Assembly (NCBI GenBank): GCA_944386975.1
Contig: CALXDC010000002.1
Coordinates: 35,532 to 99,531, forward strand
Origin: an uncultured Oscillospiraceae bacterium
Lineage (GTDB): Bacteria > Bacillota > Clostridia > Oscillospirales > Oscillospiraceae
DNA: 64,000 bases
Direction: 5' to 3'
Shown: positions 1-8,505 of the stretch, piece after piece
How positions within the stretch are numbered: the stretch's first letter is position 1
Layout of the letters: the number at the start of each line of letters is the position of its first letter
The notes under the pieces: generated by a model
Databases searched by the model: none
What the model saw: only the letters and a program-made list of their open reading frames with translations
Told to the model about the DNA's origin: nothing
Position numbers and translations under genes: made by a program

Positions 1-1661
1 CCAGTCCCATCGGCATTTCCGTGACGGTGGACGGCCAGACGGGGGAGGTGCTGCGGTACAACCGGAACGACCTCTATGACATGCATGTGGGTACGGTGAA
101 GGACCCCGCCGCCGTCTTTTCCGGCGAGGCCCAGCGAGCAGCCGCTCAGGAGAAGGCCGCCGCCCTTCTCAAGGGGACTCTCCAGCTGCGCCTGGAGTAT
201 GTGCTGGACGACAGCGGGGAGCGGGCGGTGCTGCGCTACCTGCCGGAGAGCACCCATACTTACTATGTGGACGCCGCCACCGGAGAGCTGGTGGATCTGA
301 CGGAGCGGCTTCAGGATGCCGCCGTAGCCGGTGACGGGGCCACCGGCGGCGCCAACGACTCCGCTACGGAGAGCGGCAGTCTCTCCCAGGCGGAGCAGGA
401 GGGCATCGCCAAAATGGAGGGGGTCTGGTCCAAGGAGAAATTGGATCAGGCGGCCCGGAAGTGGACCCAGCTGGGCCTTGGCGGCTGCTCCCTGGCGGCC
501 TGTACTTACTGGCTGGACAAGGAGACCGGCGCCGTCACCGCCACCCTCAGGTATAACGACGGAGACGGCTGGCGGCGCACCGTTACCCTGGACGGCAAGA
601 GCGGGGAACTGCAGTCGGTGTCCGGCCCCACCTGGAGGGACGAGGACCTGAAGGTGAAGGTGTCTGTGAAGACGGCCCAGGCCACGGCGGAGACCTTCCT
701 CCAGGCCCTGCGGCCGGAGGAGTGGGCAGTCTGCGGCCTCTATAAAAGCATGGAGGCGGCGGAGGGCTCCCGGGTCCACACCTTCGTCTTCGCCCAGAAG
801 GAGAACGGCTATTTCTTCCCCATCAATTGCATCTCGGTGTCGGTGGACGCGGTGGACGGCACCGTCGTGAGCTTCTACGGCAGCTTTGACGAGGCCCCCG
901 TCTTCGACAGCGCCGAGGGCCTCATCACCCCGGAGGCGGCCCTGGACGCCTGGTTCGGCACCTATACAGTGACCTTGGGCTACGTCAATGTGTTCCAGAA
1001 TCTGAAGGACTACGGCAGCCAGTACCAGAATCTGCTGGATATGGGGTATACCTACCTCTACAGCCTGGAGCTGGGCTTCCAGCTGGAGCGGGAGAACTAC
1101 CCCTCCGGCATCGACGCCAAGACCGGCAAGCCGGTGTACCCGGCCCGGCTGGACCGGACCATCACCTACGACGATCTGGAGGGCTGCTGGGGCAGAGCCC
1201 AGGCGGAGGCCCTGGCAGACTACGGCGTGGGCTGGCTGGGAGGGAGCCTCCAGCCCAAAAAGCAGCTGACCCAGCTGGAGCTGATGGCCCTTCTGGTGAG
1301 CCTGGAGGGGTATCTGCCGGATCTTGAGGAGGAGGGCGCCGCCGACCAGGTGTACGACTGGGCCGTCGGCATGGGCCTTCTCACCCGGGCGGAGCGGGAC
1401 GACGGCGCTCTGGTAACTCGGGGACAGGTGGTGAAGGTGATTCTGGACTACGGCGGATACGGCGCCGCCGCGCAGATTCCCGGCATTTTCCGCTGCACCT
1501 TTGCCGACGAGGCCGCCATTCCGGCGGAGCTCTACGGCTATGCCGCCATTGCCCAGGGCCTGGGGATGGTGAAGGGGGACGGCGGAGGAAGATTCGCCGC
1601 CGACCGTACGGCCACCCGGGTGGAGGCGGTGGCCATGGTCTATCAATTCATGGCCCGGTGA
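1..1661 (+). CDS. SLH-domain surface protein with YcdB/PepSY-like repeats (5' end outside window)
   Basis: The frame is open from the left edge of the window, so the true start lies upstream; a GTG at 21 is only an internal codon. About 550 codons are visible. The N-terminal two thirds contains repeated units of the form VDxxTGEVL or LDGKSGELQS, each preceded by a helix. This is the pattern of YcdB/PepSY-type domains, secreted modules often found in Clostridia. The last ~150 residues form divergent S-layer-homology repeats (helix, then FADEAAIPAELYGYAAIAQGLGMVKG-like segments broken by basic TRVEAV motifs), which bind cell-wall polymers. It is probably a wall-anchored protein. The substrate and role are unknown. 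A strong hairpin follows the stop codon. Confidence 0.75.
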   Translation, partial: SPIGISVTVDGQTGEVLRYNRNDLYDMHVGTVKDPAAVFSGEAQRAAAQEKAAALLKGTLQLRLEYVLDDSGERAVLRYLPESTHTYYVDAATGELVDLTERLQDAAVAGDGATGGANDSATESGSLSQAEQEGIAKMEGVWSKEKLDQAARKWTQLGLGGCSLAACTYWLDKETGAVTATLRYNDGDGWRRTVTLDGKSGELQSVSGPTWRDEDLKVKVSVKTAQATAETFLQALRPEEWAVCGLYKSMEAAEGSRVHTFVFAQKENGYFFPINCISVSVDAVDGTVVSFYGSFDEAPVFDSAEGLITPEAALDAWFGTYTVTLGYVNVFQNLKDYGSQYQNLLDMGYTYLYSLELGFQLERENYPSGIDAKTGKPVYPARLDRTITYDDLEGCWGRAQAEALADYGVGWLGGSLQPKKQLTQLELMALLVSLEGYLPDLEEEGAADQVYDWAVGMGLLTRAERDDGALVTRGQVVKVILDYGGYGAAAQIPGIFRCTFADEAAIPAELYGYAAIAQGLGMVKGDGGGRFAADRTATRVEAVAMVYQFMAR

Positions 1662-1668
1662 GAGCAAC

Positions 1669-1710
1669 AAAAAATGGCAGGAGAAGCATTTGCTTCTCCT
1701 GCCATTTTTT
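1669..1710. terminator. Bidirectional terminator
   Basis: An A-run, a 13-bp GC-rich stem (TGGCAGGAGAAGC and its complement), a 4-nt loop and a T-run are symmetric, so it can stop both the SLH gene on the left and the convergent DUF6465 gene on the right. Confidence 0.85.
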
Positions 1711-1728
1711 GCAGAGACAATCGACGGC

Positions 1729-2106
1729 TTAGAGCTCGATGCTGCCGGTAGCCACGTCGTTGATGACGTAGTAGGCCTTGCGATCCTCCGGCTTGATGTA
1801 CAACTTCACAGAGGCGACAGCGTCGGTGTTGCCCTCGGCGGCGTAAGCAGCCTTGGCCTTCTCGGTCAGGTCGGCGACCTTCCACTCCATCACGCCGTAC
1901 TGGACGTACACCTCAGAGGTGACGGCAGCGGCCTTGGGAGCCTTGGGGGCGGCGGCCTTCTTCACAGCCTTGGCCGCAGCAGCCTTTACGGGGGCGGCCT
2001 TCTCCGCCTTGGGGGCGGCGGCCTCCGCCTTCACCGCGACAGGGGTCTCCGCCACCTTGGCGGCCTCCACGGCGGCGTCCTTCTTCACGGTCTTACGAAT
2101 TGCCAT
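1729..2106 (-). CDS. DUF6465 family protein with Ala/Lys-rich histone-like N-terminus
   Basis: 125 aa. Residues 1-70 are almost entirely Ala, Lys, Val, Pro and Glu in KKAAAPKAPKAA-like repeats, resembling histone H1 tails. Residues 72-125 form a compact domain (VYVQYGVMEWKVADLTEKA, then VKLYIKPEDRKAYYVIND), which I recognise as the DUF6465 fold of Clostridia. The start has a clear GGGAGGAG site 7 bases upstream. The basic tail suggests nucleic-acid or polyanion binding, but no function is established. It is monocistronic and convergent with the SLH gene. Confidence 0.75.
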   Translation of the reverse strand: MAIRKTVKKDAAVEAAKVAETPVAVKAEAAAPKAEKAAPVKAAAAKAVKKAAAPKAPKAAAVTSEVYVQYGVMEWKVADLTEKAKAAYAAEGNTDAVASVKLYIKPEDRKAYYVINDVATGSIEL

Positions 2107-2250
2107 AGGTATTCCTCCTCCCGAAATAAATCAGAAATATGAAAGTGACTGAAGATTTTCTCTCAATCGGATGTATTGTACTGCTTTTTCTCTTGTATTG
2201 CAAGCAGTTCGTGCGTTTTTGGCAACTTGAGCGGGAAATTTCGGCAGTCA

Positions 2251-2279
2251 TTGATTAGAACGGCAGTCCGTGGTATCAT
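2251..2279 (+). promoter_or_regulatory. SigA-type promoter of the XRE regulator
   Basis: TTGATT, 17-base spacer, TATCAT, 34 bases before the ATG at 2314. Confidence 0.55.
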
Positions 2280-2313
2280 AGAATTATGCAAATATCACAA
2301 GGAGGAATACCCT

Positions 2314-2772
2314 ATGATTACCATTGGACAGCGCATTGAAGAGCTCCGCACCCAGCGGGGCATGAGCCGTCCGGCTCTCTCTGCAGCGCTGGGACTGCCG
2401 AAAACAGCGGTGGAGAAATTTGAGACCGGGCGGCAGACGCCCACCCAGGAGCAGCAGGAGAAGCTGGCGGCCTTTTTCGGCGTGTCTCTGCTCTATCTGC
2501 GGGGGGAGACCAGCGACGGCACCCGGATGGAGGACTGGATGGCGGGGGCCTTCCTGGACCAGCCGGAGCCGGTGCAGGCGCCCCAGGAGCCAAAGCGGAA
2601 GCAGAAGCCCTCCGCCGCTCTGGAGCAGGGGGGGACCATGTTTGAGGCCTTTCTCAGCAGCAAGAAATTTCAGGAGAGCATGGCCGCGGCGGTGCTGGAG
2701 GTGCTGCGCTCTCCGGAGGGCCAGGAGATTCTGGCCAAAGCCGTTCGGCGGGAGCTGGGCGGAAAAAAGTAA
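2314..2772 (+). CDS. XRE-family helix-turn-helix regulator
   Basis: 152 aa. The start at 2314 is chosen because AAGGAGG lies 7 bases upstream and the HTH domain begins at once. Residues 1-58 are a Cro/C1-type domain (IGQRIEELRTQRGMSRPALS, recognition helix LPKTAVEKFETG, then TPTQEQQEKLAAFFGVSLLYLRG). A proline-rich linker and a short C-terminal amphipathic helix (FQESMAAAVLEVLRSPEGQEI) follow, which probably serves oligomerisation or partner binding. The target is unknown. The next genes, DUF3343 and the aminotransferase, are co-directional 135 bases downstream. Confidence 0.8.
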   Translation: MITIGQRIEELRTQRGMSRPALSAALGLPKTAVEKFETGRQTPTQEQQEKLAAFFGVSLLYLRGETSDGTRMEDWMAGAFLDQPEPVQAPQEPKRKQKPSAALEQGGTMFEAFLSSKKFQESMAAAVLEVLRSPEGQEILAKAVRRELGGKK

Positions 2773-2778
2773 CGGATT

Positions 2779-2898
2779 CCCCTCTCGGGGCAGAACGTGC
2801 AGGTATTTTGAGGAGTGGGGGGGAGGTCTCCCGGCGGCGGTGCCGGAGGGAAGACAGACACCCCCCGGAAGGACCTGCATAGGATGCCGTGAGAGGGG
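2779..2898 (+). promoter_or_regulatory. Candidate structured RNA leader of the DUF3343 gene (possible riboswitch or RBS-masking switch)
   Basis: Nested complementary segments can be read directly: CCCCTCTC (2779-2786) with GAGAGGGG (2891-2898), which is the Shine-Dalgarno region of the downstream gene; TGCAGGT (2798-2804) with ACCTGCA (2873-2879); six Gs at 2817-2822 with six Cs at 2861-2866; and GTCTCCCGGC (2826-2835) with a bulged GCC..GGGAAGAC (2842-2855). Purine-rich internal loops separate the helices. CCCC/GGGG at 2779-2790 can also form a competing small hairpin that would free the RBS. I recognise no named riboswitch class. Chance folding in GC-rich DNA is possible. Confidence 0.4.
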
Positions 2899-2907
2899 GT
2901 AACTTTC

Positions 2908-3162
2908 TTGAACCATGTTTTGATTCTCTGCCGGTCGGTGACCCAGGCCCAGCGGGGCGGCATGCTCCTGAGCCGTTCAGGGATCACCAACCGGATCTTT
3001 CGTTCTCCGGCGGGCCTGACGGAGCGGGGATGCAGCTACGCCATCCGCATCAGTCCCGAGGCTCTGCGCTATTCTATGGAGCTTCTGCGGCGCAATGGCA
3101 TTTTACCGGTGAAGGTGGTAGCCCAGGGCCCCGACGGATATGCCGAGGTGAACGCGCCATGA
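2908..3162 (+). CDS. DUF3343 family protein (putative Se/S carrier-like)
   Basis: 84 aa, starting with TTG at 2908 after GAGAGGGGG. The compact alpha/beta sequence (LILCRSVTQAQRGGMLLSR, then SYAIRIS, then RYSMELLRRNGILPVKV) matches the small DUF3343 family, often encoded beside class-V aminotransferases and selenium genes. Its stop overlaps the ATG of the next gene (ATGA), which implies translational coupling and a joint role with the desulfurase, possibly accepting or presenting sulfur or selenium. That role is inferred from context. Confidence 0.75.
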   Translation: MNHVLILCRSVTQAQRGGMLLSRSGITNRIFRSPAGLTERGCSYAIRISPEALRYSMELLRRNGILPVKVVAQGPDGYAEVNAP

Positions 3163-4313
3163 TCTACTTCGACTCTGCCGCCACCACCTTCCAAAAGCCC
3201 GCGGCCGTGGGCCGTGCGGTGTCCGGCGCCCTGGCCGCCATGAGCTCCCCGGGCCGGGGGGGCTACCCCAGCGCCCAACTGGCGGACCGGACCCTGGTAA
3301 CATGCCGGGAGGAGCTGGCGGAGCTGTTCCATGTGCCGGACCCTGAGCGGGTGGTCTTCACCAGCAACGCCACCCATGCTTTGAACATCGCCATCCGCTC
3401 CCTGGTGCGGCCCGGGAGCCGGGTGGCGCTGTCGGGCTATGAGCACAATGCCGTCACCCGTCCCCTCCATGCTGTGCCGGGAGCGCGGCTCCATGTGGTC
3501 AGCGCCCCTCTCTTCCGGCCGGAGGAGATGGTCCGGGGGTTCCGGCGGGCTCTGGAGGCCGGGGCGGACGCCGCCGTCTGTACCCACGTGTCCAACGTCT
3601 TCGGTTATATTCTGCCGGTGGAGGAGATTGCTGCTCTCTGCCGCCAGAGAGGCGTGCCCCTCATTGTAGATGCCTCCCAGTCGGCGGGGATTCTGCCGGT
3701 GGATCTGGCCGCCTGGGGGGCCGCCTTCGTGGCCATGCCCGGCCACAAGGGACTCTACGGCCCCCAGGGCACCGGAGTGCTGTTGTGCGGGAGAGAGGCG
3801 GAGCCCCTTCTCCGGGGCGGCACCGGCAGCAACTCCAAAGAACAGGAGATGCCGGAGTTCCTGCCGGACCGGCTGGAGGCCGGCACCCACAACATGCCCG
3901 GAGTGGCGGGGCTCCTGGCGGGAGTCCGGTTTGTCCGGCAACTGGGACTCGCCCGCATCCGCCGCCACGAGTGGCGGCTCAAGGAGAGGCTCCTGACCTT
4001 TCTGGAGAGACGGCGGGACTTCCGGGTCTACGGCTGCCACGACGAGGCCCTTCAGGCGGGGGTGCTGTCCTTCGCACCGGTGGAGGGCGACTGCGAGACC
4101 CTCTGTGCTCAGCTGGCGGAGGCGGGCTTTGCCCTCCGGGGCGGTTACCACTGCGCCCCCTTCGCCCACCGAACCGCCGGCACTCTGGAGGGGGGCACCG
4201 TCCGCTTTTCCGCCTCCGCCTTCAACACCATGGAGGAGACGGCGGCCTTGTGCCGCCGCCTGGGGCAGGGCGGCCCGCCGAAGACGGCGGAGGAAAAGTT
4301 TACAATTTCGTAA
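3159..4313 (+). CDS. Class-V aminotransferase / cysteine desulfurase family protein
   Basis: 384 aa. PLP-dependent fold type I enzyme: MIYFDSAATTFQKP at the start, ASNATHALN-type cofactor-phosphate region near residue 65, HVSNVFGYILP, the VDASQSAGILPVDL segment with the PLP-binding Asp, and the Schiff-base lysine in PGHKGLYGPQG around residue 195. A cysteine in GYHCAPFAH near residue 330 is the likely persulfide carrier. Length and motifs fit the CsdA-like subgroup that frees S or Se from cysteine or selenocysteine. It overlaps DUF3343 by four bases. The substrate choice is undetermined. Confidence 0.85.
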   Translation: MIYFDSAATTFQKPAAVGRAVSGALAAMSSPGRGGYPSAQLADRTLVTCREELAELFHVPDPERVVFTSNATHALNIAIRSLVRPGSRVALSGYEHNAVTRPLHAVPGARLHVVSAPLFRPEEMVRGFRRALEAGADAAVCTHVSNVFGYILPVEEIAALCRQRGVPLIVDASQSAGILPVDLAAWGAAFVAMPGHKGLYGPQGTGVLLCGREAEPLLRGGTGSNSKEQEMPEFLPDRLEAGTHNMPGVAGLLAGVRFVRQLGLARIRRHEWRLKERLLTFLERRRDFRVYGCHDEALQAGVLSFAPVEGDCETLCAQLAEAGFALRGGYHCAPFAHRTAGTLEGGTVRFSASAFNTMEETAALCRRLGQGGPPKTAEEKFTIS

Positions 4314-4333
4314 AAGTTGCTATCCCTTATTTC

Positions 4334-4362
4334 TTGCAATTTTCCAGCGTATATTATAAAAT
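4334..4362 (+). promoter_or_regulatory. SigA-type promoter of the cdaA block
   Basis: TTGCAA, 17-base spacer, TAAAAT, about 48 bases before cdaA. The upstream aminotransferase ends only 20 bases earlier and no terminator is seen, so read-through is also possible. Confidence 0.5.
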
Positions 4363-4410
4363 AAGATGCAGTATGTGGTTTGGAAAATCGGGGGAATAAG
4401 GAGCGCACAC

Positions 4411-5304
4411 ATGGATTTTTTGATGGAATTTCTGGACTCTTGCAGGCGCTATATTCTGACCATGAGCATGACCACCGGCATCGCGGACCTGCTGGATATG
4501 GCGATTGTGGCCTATCTGGTGTACCGGCTGCTGGCCCTGGTGAAGAGCACCAGCTCCGAGAAGCTGATGAAGGGCGTGCTGTTTATCATTCTGGCCCTGC
4601 TCATCAGCTCGGAATTTGAACTCAACAGCCTCAACTATCTCCTGAATATGATGGTGGAATGGGGCGTTCTGGCCCTCATCATTCTCTTCCAGCCGGAGAT
4701 CCGGCGGATCCTGGAGCAGGTGGGCGCCAGCCGGTTCTCCTTTATGAAGGTCTTTGGGAAGACTCAGCAGACCGGCGCTATCGAACGGGCCATCGAGGTT
4801 ACCGCCGAGGCCTGCGCCGACATGAGCAAGAGCCGCACCGGCGCCCTCATTGTCTTCGAGCGGAAAATCCTGCTGGACGACGTGCTCCGCAGTGGCACCC
4901 GCCTGGACGCGGAGCCATCGGCGGAGCTTCTGAAAAACGTCTTCTTCGTCAAGGCGCCCATGCACGACGGCGCCATGATCATGCGGGAGGGCCGGGTACT
5001 GGGTGCCGGGTGCATGCTTCCCCTGAGCCGGAACGTAAATCTCAGCCGGGATCTGGGCATGCGCCACCGGGCCGGTATCGGCATGAGCGAGAACTCCGAC
5101 GCGGTGGTGGTGCTGGTTTCTGAGGAGACGGGCACCATCTCCGTGGCGGTGGGAGGGATGCTCAAGCGCCACCTCACTGTGGAGACGCTGCGTCTGCTGC
5201 TGGCCAATGAGCTGCTGCCCCGGGAGAACGACACCCAGGCGTCCAAGAAGCGCTTCCGGCTGACAGATCTGCTGCCGGCGAAGAAGGAGAAGGACCATGA
5301 ATAA
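4411..5304 (+). CDS. cdaA: Diadenylate cyclase CdaA (c-di-AMP synthase)
   Basis: 297 aa from the ATG at 4411, chosen for AAGGAG 7 bases upstream and because membrane helices start directly. Three N-terminal transmembrane segments (about residues 24-42, 50-66 and 78-95) precede a DisA_N catalytic domain. Its signature DGA (MHDGAMI, residues 186-188) and RHR (GMRHRAGIG, 218-220) are intact. It condenses two ATP into c-di-AMP, the essential second messenger for osmolyte and potassium control and wall homeostasis. Its stop lies inside the next gene, cdaR, which encodes its regulator. The usual glmM partner is not in the window. Confidence 0.95.
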   Translation: MDFLMEFLDSCRRYILTMSMTTGIADLLDMAIVAYLVYRLLALVKSTSSEKLMKGVLFIILALLISSEFELNSLNYLLNMMVEWGVLALIILFQPEIRRILEQVGASRFSFMKVFGKTQQTGAIERAIEVTAEACADMSKSRTGALIVFERKILLDDVLRSGTRLDAEPSAELLKNVFFVKAPMHDGAMIMREGRVLGAGCMLPLSRNVNLSRDLGMRHRAGIGMSENSDAVVVLVSEETGTISVAVGGMLKRHLTVETLRLLLANELLPRENDTQASKKRFRLTDLLPAKKEKDHE

Positions 5305-6532
5305 GATCAAAAACAGCAGAGCCTTCCGGATTTTTCTCTCCATTTTGGTGGCCGTTATCCTTTGGTTTTATGTCAACAATATGGACCCCAATCCCAGAGA
5401 GATGCCGGTGGACGACGTGCCGGTGGTGTTCATTGGAGAGGACCTTTTGATGGAGCGGGGCCTGATGATGGCGGACTGTTCCCACGACACAGTGGACCTG
5501 ACCCTCTCCGGCAACACCAGCGTCCTGGCCAAGCTGGACCCCCGGGACCTGACGGTGCAGGTGAACCTCAGCAGCATCACCACCACCGGTCAGCACTCCC
5601 TGAATTACGACGTGAATTTTCCTGACAGCGTCACCAAGAACATGATCGAAGTGAAGGGCGCCAACGTTCAGACCATTACCGTGGATATTGTGGAGCTCTA
5701 TAGCAAGACCATCTATATCCGGGGCGAACGTCTGGGCACTCCGGCAGAGGGTTTCATGGCCGGGGAGATGAGCTTCAGCGAGGATACCATTGTGGTCAGC
5801 GGCGAGCAGCTTGCGGTGAGCAACATCAGCTATGCCCGGGTCAGCGTGGACCTGGAGGGCGCCAGTGAGAATATCGTTACCGTGGCCGACTTTGACCTCA
5901 TCGACTTCAACGGCGACGTGGTGGACAAGAGCCTTTTCCGCACCAATGTGGAGAACGTCCAGGTGACGGTGCCCATCCTGCGGATCAAGGAACTGCCCCT
6001 GGAGGTCAAGTTCATCGAATCTCCCGGCTCCATGGTGGAGAATATCAAATGCAAGATCGAGCCCGAGAGCGTTACCGTGGCCGGGGCCAGCAAGAATATC
6101 TCCAAGCTGGAGTATATTCTGTTGGATGAGATTGACCTGAGCACGGTGACCCAAGACACCACCTTCACCATTCCCATTCCGCTCCCAGCCGGGTCCACCA
6201 ACCTCTCCGGGGAGGAGGAGGCCACCGTGACCATTACCTTCCAGAATATGGAAACTCGGATCCTCACCATCGACTCGGAGAGCATCAGCTATATCAACGA
6301 GCCAGAGGGCAAGACGGTGACGGTGGTTACCAATGAGATGGACGTGACGCTCCGGGGTCCGGCGGTGATTCTGGACGCGGTGGAGCCCTTCAATATTCGG
6401 GTGGTGGGGGATCTGTCCGACGTGACGGCGGACAACGGCGACTATGCCGTTCCCGCCGAGGTCTACCTGGACGGAACGGATTTGGCAGGGGCCATCGGCA
6501 CCTATCAGATCACCGTTCGGATTCAATCGTAA
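5297..6532 (+). CDS. cdaR: YbbR-domain protein CdaR, regulator of CdaA
   Basis: 411 aa. One N-terminal anchor (FRIFLSILVAVILWFYVNN, residues 10-28) is followed by tandem extracytoplasmic YbbR repeats, each about 80-90 residues with PV..I..ELPLEVKF-type strands. The gene overlaps cdaA by 8 bases, the canonical cdaA-cdaR arrangement, where CdaR binds and modulates the cyclase at the membrane. The repeat boundaries are approximate. Confidence 0.9.
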   Translation: MNKIKNSRAFRIFLSILVAVILWFYVNNMDPNPREMPVDDVPVVFIGEDLLMERGLMMADCSHDTVDLTLSGNTSVLAKLDPRDLTVQVNLSSITTTGQHSLNYDVNFPDSVTKNMIEVKGANVQTITVDIVELYSKTIYIRGERLGTPAEGFMAGEMSFSEDTIVVSGEQLAVSNISYARVSVDLEGASENIVTVADFDLIDFNGDVVDKSLFRTNVENVQVTVPILRIKELPLEVKFIESPGSMVENIKCKIEPESVTVAGASKNISKLEYILLDEIDLSTVTQDTTFTIPIPLPAGSTNLSGEEEATVTITFQNMETRILTIDSESISYINEPEGKTVTVVTNEMDVTLRGPAVILDAVEPFNIRVVGDLSDVTADNGDYAVPAEVYLDGTDLAGAIGTYQITVRIQS

Positions 6533-6545
6533 GCAGGAGGCAAGG

Positions 6546-6956
6546 ATGACCCAGACAGCAACTGTGGAGCGGCTTCTCGGCGACGGCCGGGTGTTGATCT
6601 CCGTGGCGCGGCAGACCGCCTGCGCCCACAACTGCGCCGAGTGCGCCGGCTGCGGCGGCCGCGCCGGATCTCTGGAGGTCCGGGCGGTGGACCGCATCGG
6701 CGGTGTATCGGTGGGGGAGAAGGTGCTGGTCCGCAGCGACAACCGCCCCCTCCTCACCACGGCGGCCCTGGTGTATCTGCTGCCGGCGGCGGCCTTCCTG
6801 GTGGGCTACGGTCTGGGGACCTCCCTGTCTCCGGCCCTCCACACTCTGGTGACCATAGCCGTCACCGCTCTGGGGGCCGTTCCCGCCCTGGTGCGGGACC
6901 GGCGCAGCCGGAGAGCCGGCGGCGTGGTGGCCTTCGAGATTGTGGGGCGGTTGTAG
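6546..6956 (+). CDS. SoxR-reducing / RseC-MucC family membrane protein
   Basis: 136 aa, ATG preceded by GGAGGCAAGG. A cysteine cluster CAHNCAECAGCGG (residues 24-36) is followed by a short beta domain and two transmembrane helices (about residues 66-85 and 90-110), the RseC/MucC layout. Homologues contribute to redox control or Rnf-type electron transfer. No rnf genes are in the window, so the role here is unspecified. The stop TAG overlaps the GTG of the following gene. Confidence 0.8.
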   Translation: MTQTATVERLLGDGRVLISVARQTACAHNCAECAGCGGRAGSLEVRAVDRIGGVSVGEKVLVRSDNRPLLTTAALVYLLPAAAFLVGYGLGTSLSPALHTLVTIAVTALGAVPALVRDRRSRRAGGVVAFEIVGRL

Positions 6957-7846
6957 TGTTCGGCTATGTGCGTCCCGCCATGGACCGGCTGACGGAGGAG
7001 GAGCGGTCGGATTACGGTGCATTGTACTGCGGGTTGTGCCACACTCTGGGCCGGCGGTACGGGCCTGTGAGCCGGTGGGTTCTCAACTATGATTTCACCT
7101 TTCTCGCCGCCCTTCTCTCCGGGGGACTGGAGACAGAGGAGCGGCGATGCATTGCCAGCCCCTTCCGGCCCAAGCGGGCGGCGGCGAGGGACCCGGCCCT
7201 GGACCTGGCGGCGGACCTCAGCGTGATTCTGGCTGGATACAAGCTCCGGGACGAGGTGCTGGACGCCTCTTTTCTCAAGGCCCAGGGGTGCCGGGCCGCC
7301 GGTGCAGCGCTGGGCGGCGCTTTCCGCCGGGCCTCCCAGGCCCGGCCCCGCATTGCGGAGAGTACCCGGCGGGAGATGGACCGTCTCCTTCAGCTGGAGC
7401 GGGAGGGCTGTCCCACCTTGGACGAGCCTGCCGACACCTTCGCCAGCCTCCTGGCGGGGATCGCCGGGGAAGTGGAGGAGCCTGTCCGGCGGAGGATTCT
7501 CCATCAGCTGTTGTATCATCTGGGCCGCTGGATCTATCTGGTGGACGCCCTGGACGACCTGGAGAGGGACGCCGGGGAGGGCCAGTACAACCCCATATTC
7601 CTGCGCTACGGCCTTACCGGCGGCGTCCTCACTCCTGAGGCCCGCCGGGATGTGGTCATCACCCTGGACGCCTCCATCCGCCAAATGGCGGCGGCCTTTG
7701 AGCTGTGGGACTTCGGACGTTGGAGCGGCGTGATCCGCGCCGCAGTGTACGAGGGCCTCTACCGGGTAGGGAACGGGGTGTTGGAAGGAACATTTCATGC
7801 CGCGCCCCGGGCGATGTGGAGGCGCGGCGAGAAGGAGCACATATGA
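6956..7846 (+). CDS. DUF5685 family protein
   Basis: 296 aa from the GTG at 6956, which shares a base with the preceding stop. The sequence begins MFGYVRPAMDRLTEEE, then YCGLCHTLGRRYG, and later has RWIYLVDALDDLERDAGEGQYNPIF and ends in an Arg-rich tail. The D-A-x-D-D-x-x-x-D motif within an all-helical protein resembles isoprenoid-synthase-like helical folds, but I do not assign enzymatic activity. It overlaps the J-domain gene by four bases, so the two are translationally coupled. Confidence 0.75.
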   Translation: MFGYVRPAMDRLTEEERSDYGALYCGLCHTLGRRYGPVSRWVLNYDFTFLAALLSGGLETEERRCIASPFRPKRAAARDPALDLAADLSVILAGYKLRDEVLDASFLKAQGCRAAGAALGGAFRRASQARPRIAESTRREMDRLLQLEREGCPTLDEPADTFASLLAGIAGEVEEPVRRRILHQLLYHLGRWIYLVDALDDLERDAGEGQYNPIFLRYGLTGGVLTPEARRDVVITLDASIRQMAAAFELWDFGRWSGVIRAAVYEGLYRVGNGVLEGTFHAAPRAMWRRGEKEHI

Positions 7847-8472
7847 ACGATCCCTATCAGGTATTGAACGTCCCCAGCACCGCCTCCGACGAGGAGGTGA
7901 AGAAGGCCTATCGGGAACTGGCAAGAAAATACCACCCCGACAATTACCACGATAATCCCCTGGCGGATCTGGCCCAGGAGAAGATGAAGGAGATCAACGA
8001 GGCCTACGCCGCCATCCAGAAGATGCGCCAGCGCGGCAGCGCCGCCCAGAGCCAATATGGCGGCCAGAGCACCTACGGCGGCTACGGTTACGGCGGGGCG
8101 TCCGCCCAGGGCTCGCCTCTTCAGCGGGCCCGGCTGGCCATCCAGCGCAACGATCTCCACCTGGCGGAGCAGCTGCTGGCCTCCATCAGCGACCGCACGG
8201 CGGAGTGGTACTTCCTGCGGGGAGCCGTCTGTATGCGGCGGGGCTGGCTGGACGAGGCACTGCGCCACTTCCGGCAGGCCTGCGCCATGGACCCGGGAAA
8301 TCCGGAATACCGTCAGGCGCTGGAGCGGCTGGAGAACAGCGCCCAGGCCTATCGGCCCGCCGGCTTCGAGGTGTTCACCTCCGACTGCGGCGGCGGCAGC
8401 CTCTGCGGCGGATTGCTGTGCTCCTACTGTCTGTGCAATTCCTGTATGGGCGGCAGCTTCTTCTGCCTGTAA
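7843..8472 (+). CDS. J-domain protein with TPR-like region and Cys/Gly-rich tail
   Basis: 209 aa. Residues 1-65 are a DnaJ domain with an intact HPD motif (RKYHPDNYHD). A Gln/Gly/Tyr-rich linker (residues 66-90) follows, then a TPR-like helical repeat (ARLAIQRNDLHLAEQLLASI, then AEWYFLRGAVCMRRGWLDEALRHFRQA) and a tail CGGGSLCGGLLCSYCLCNSCMGG. There is no DnaJ zinc domain, so it is a specialised co-chaperone of Hsp70. The terminal cysteines could bind metal or anchor to a membrane. RBS GAAGGAG. Confidence 0.85.
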   Translation: MNDPYQVLNVPSTASDEEVKKAYRELARKYHPDNYHDNPLADLAQEKMKEINEAYAAIQKMRQRGSAAQSQYGGQSTYGGYGYGGASAQGSPLQRARLAIQRNDLHLAEQLLASISDRTAEWYFLRGAVCMRRGWLDEALRHFRQACAMDPGNPEYRQALERLENSAQAYRPAGFEVFTSDCGGGSLCGGLLCSYCLCNSCMGGSFFCL

Positions 8473-8505
8473 CAATCAGTTTATAAATAAAGGGGACAAG
8501 GCCAT

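Noticed and set aside
4354-5343. Long antisense frames opposite cdaA, cdaR, gltX, tyrS and other genes
   Set aside because: These are mirror frames of GC-rich codon use, with His/Gln/Gly-rich nonsense proteins and no ribosome sites.
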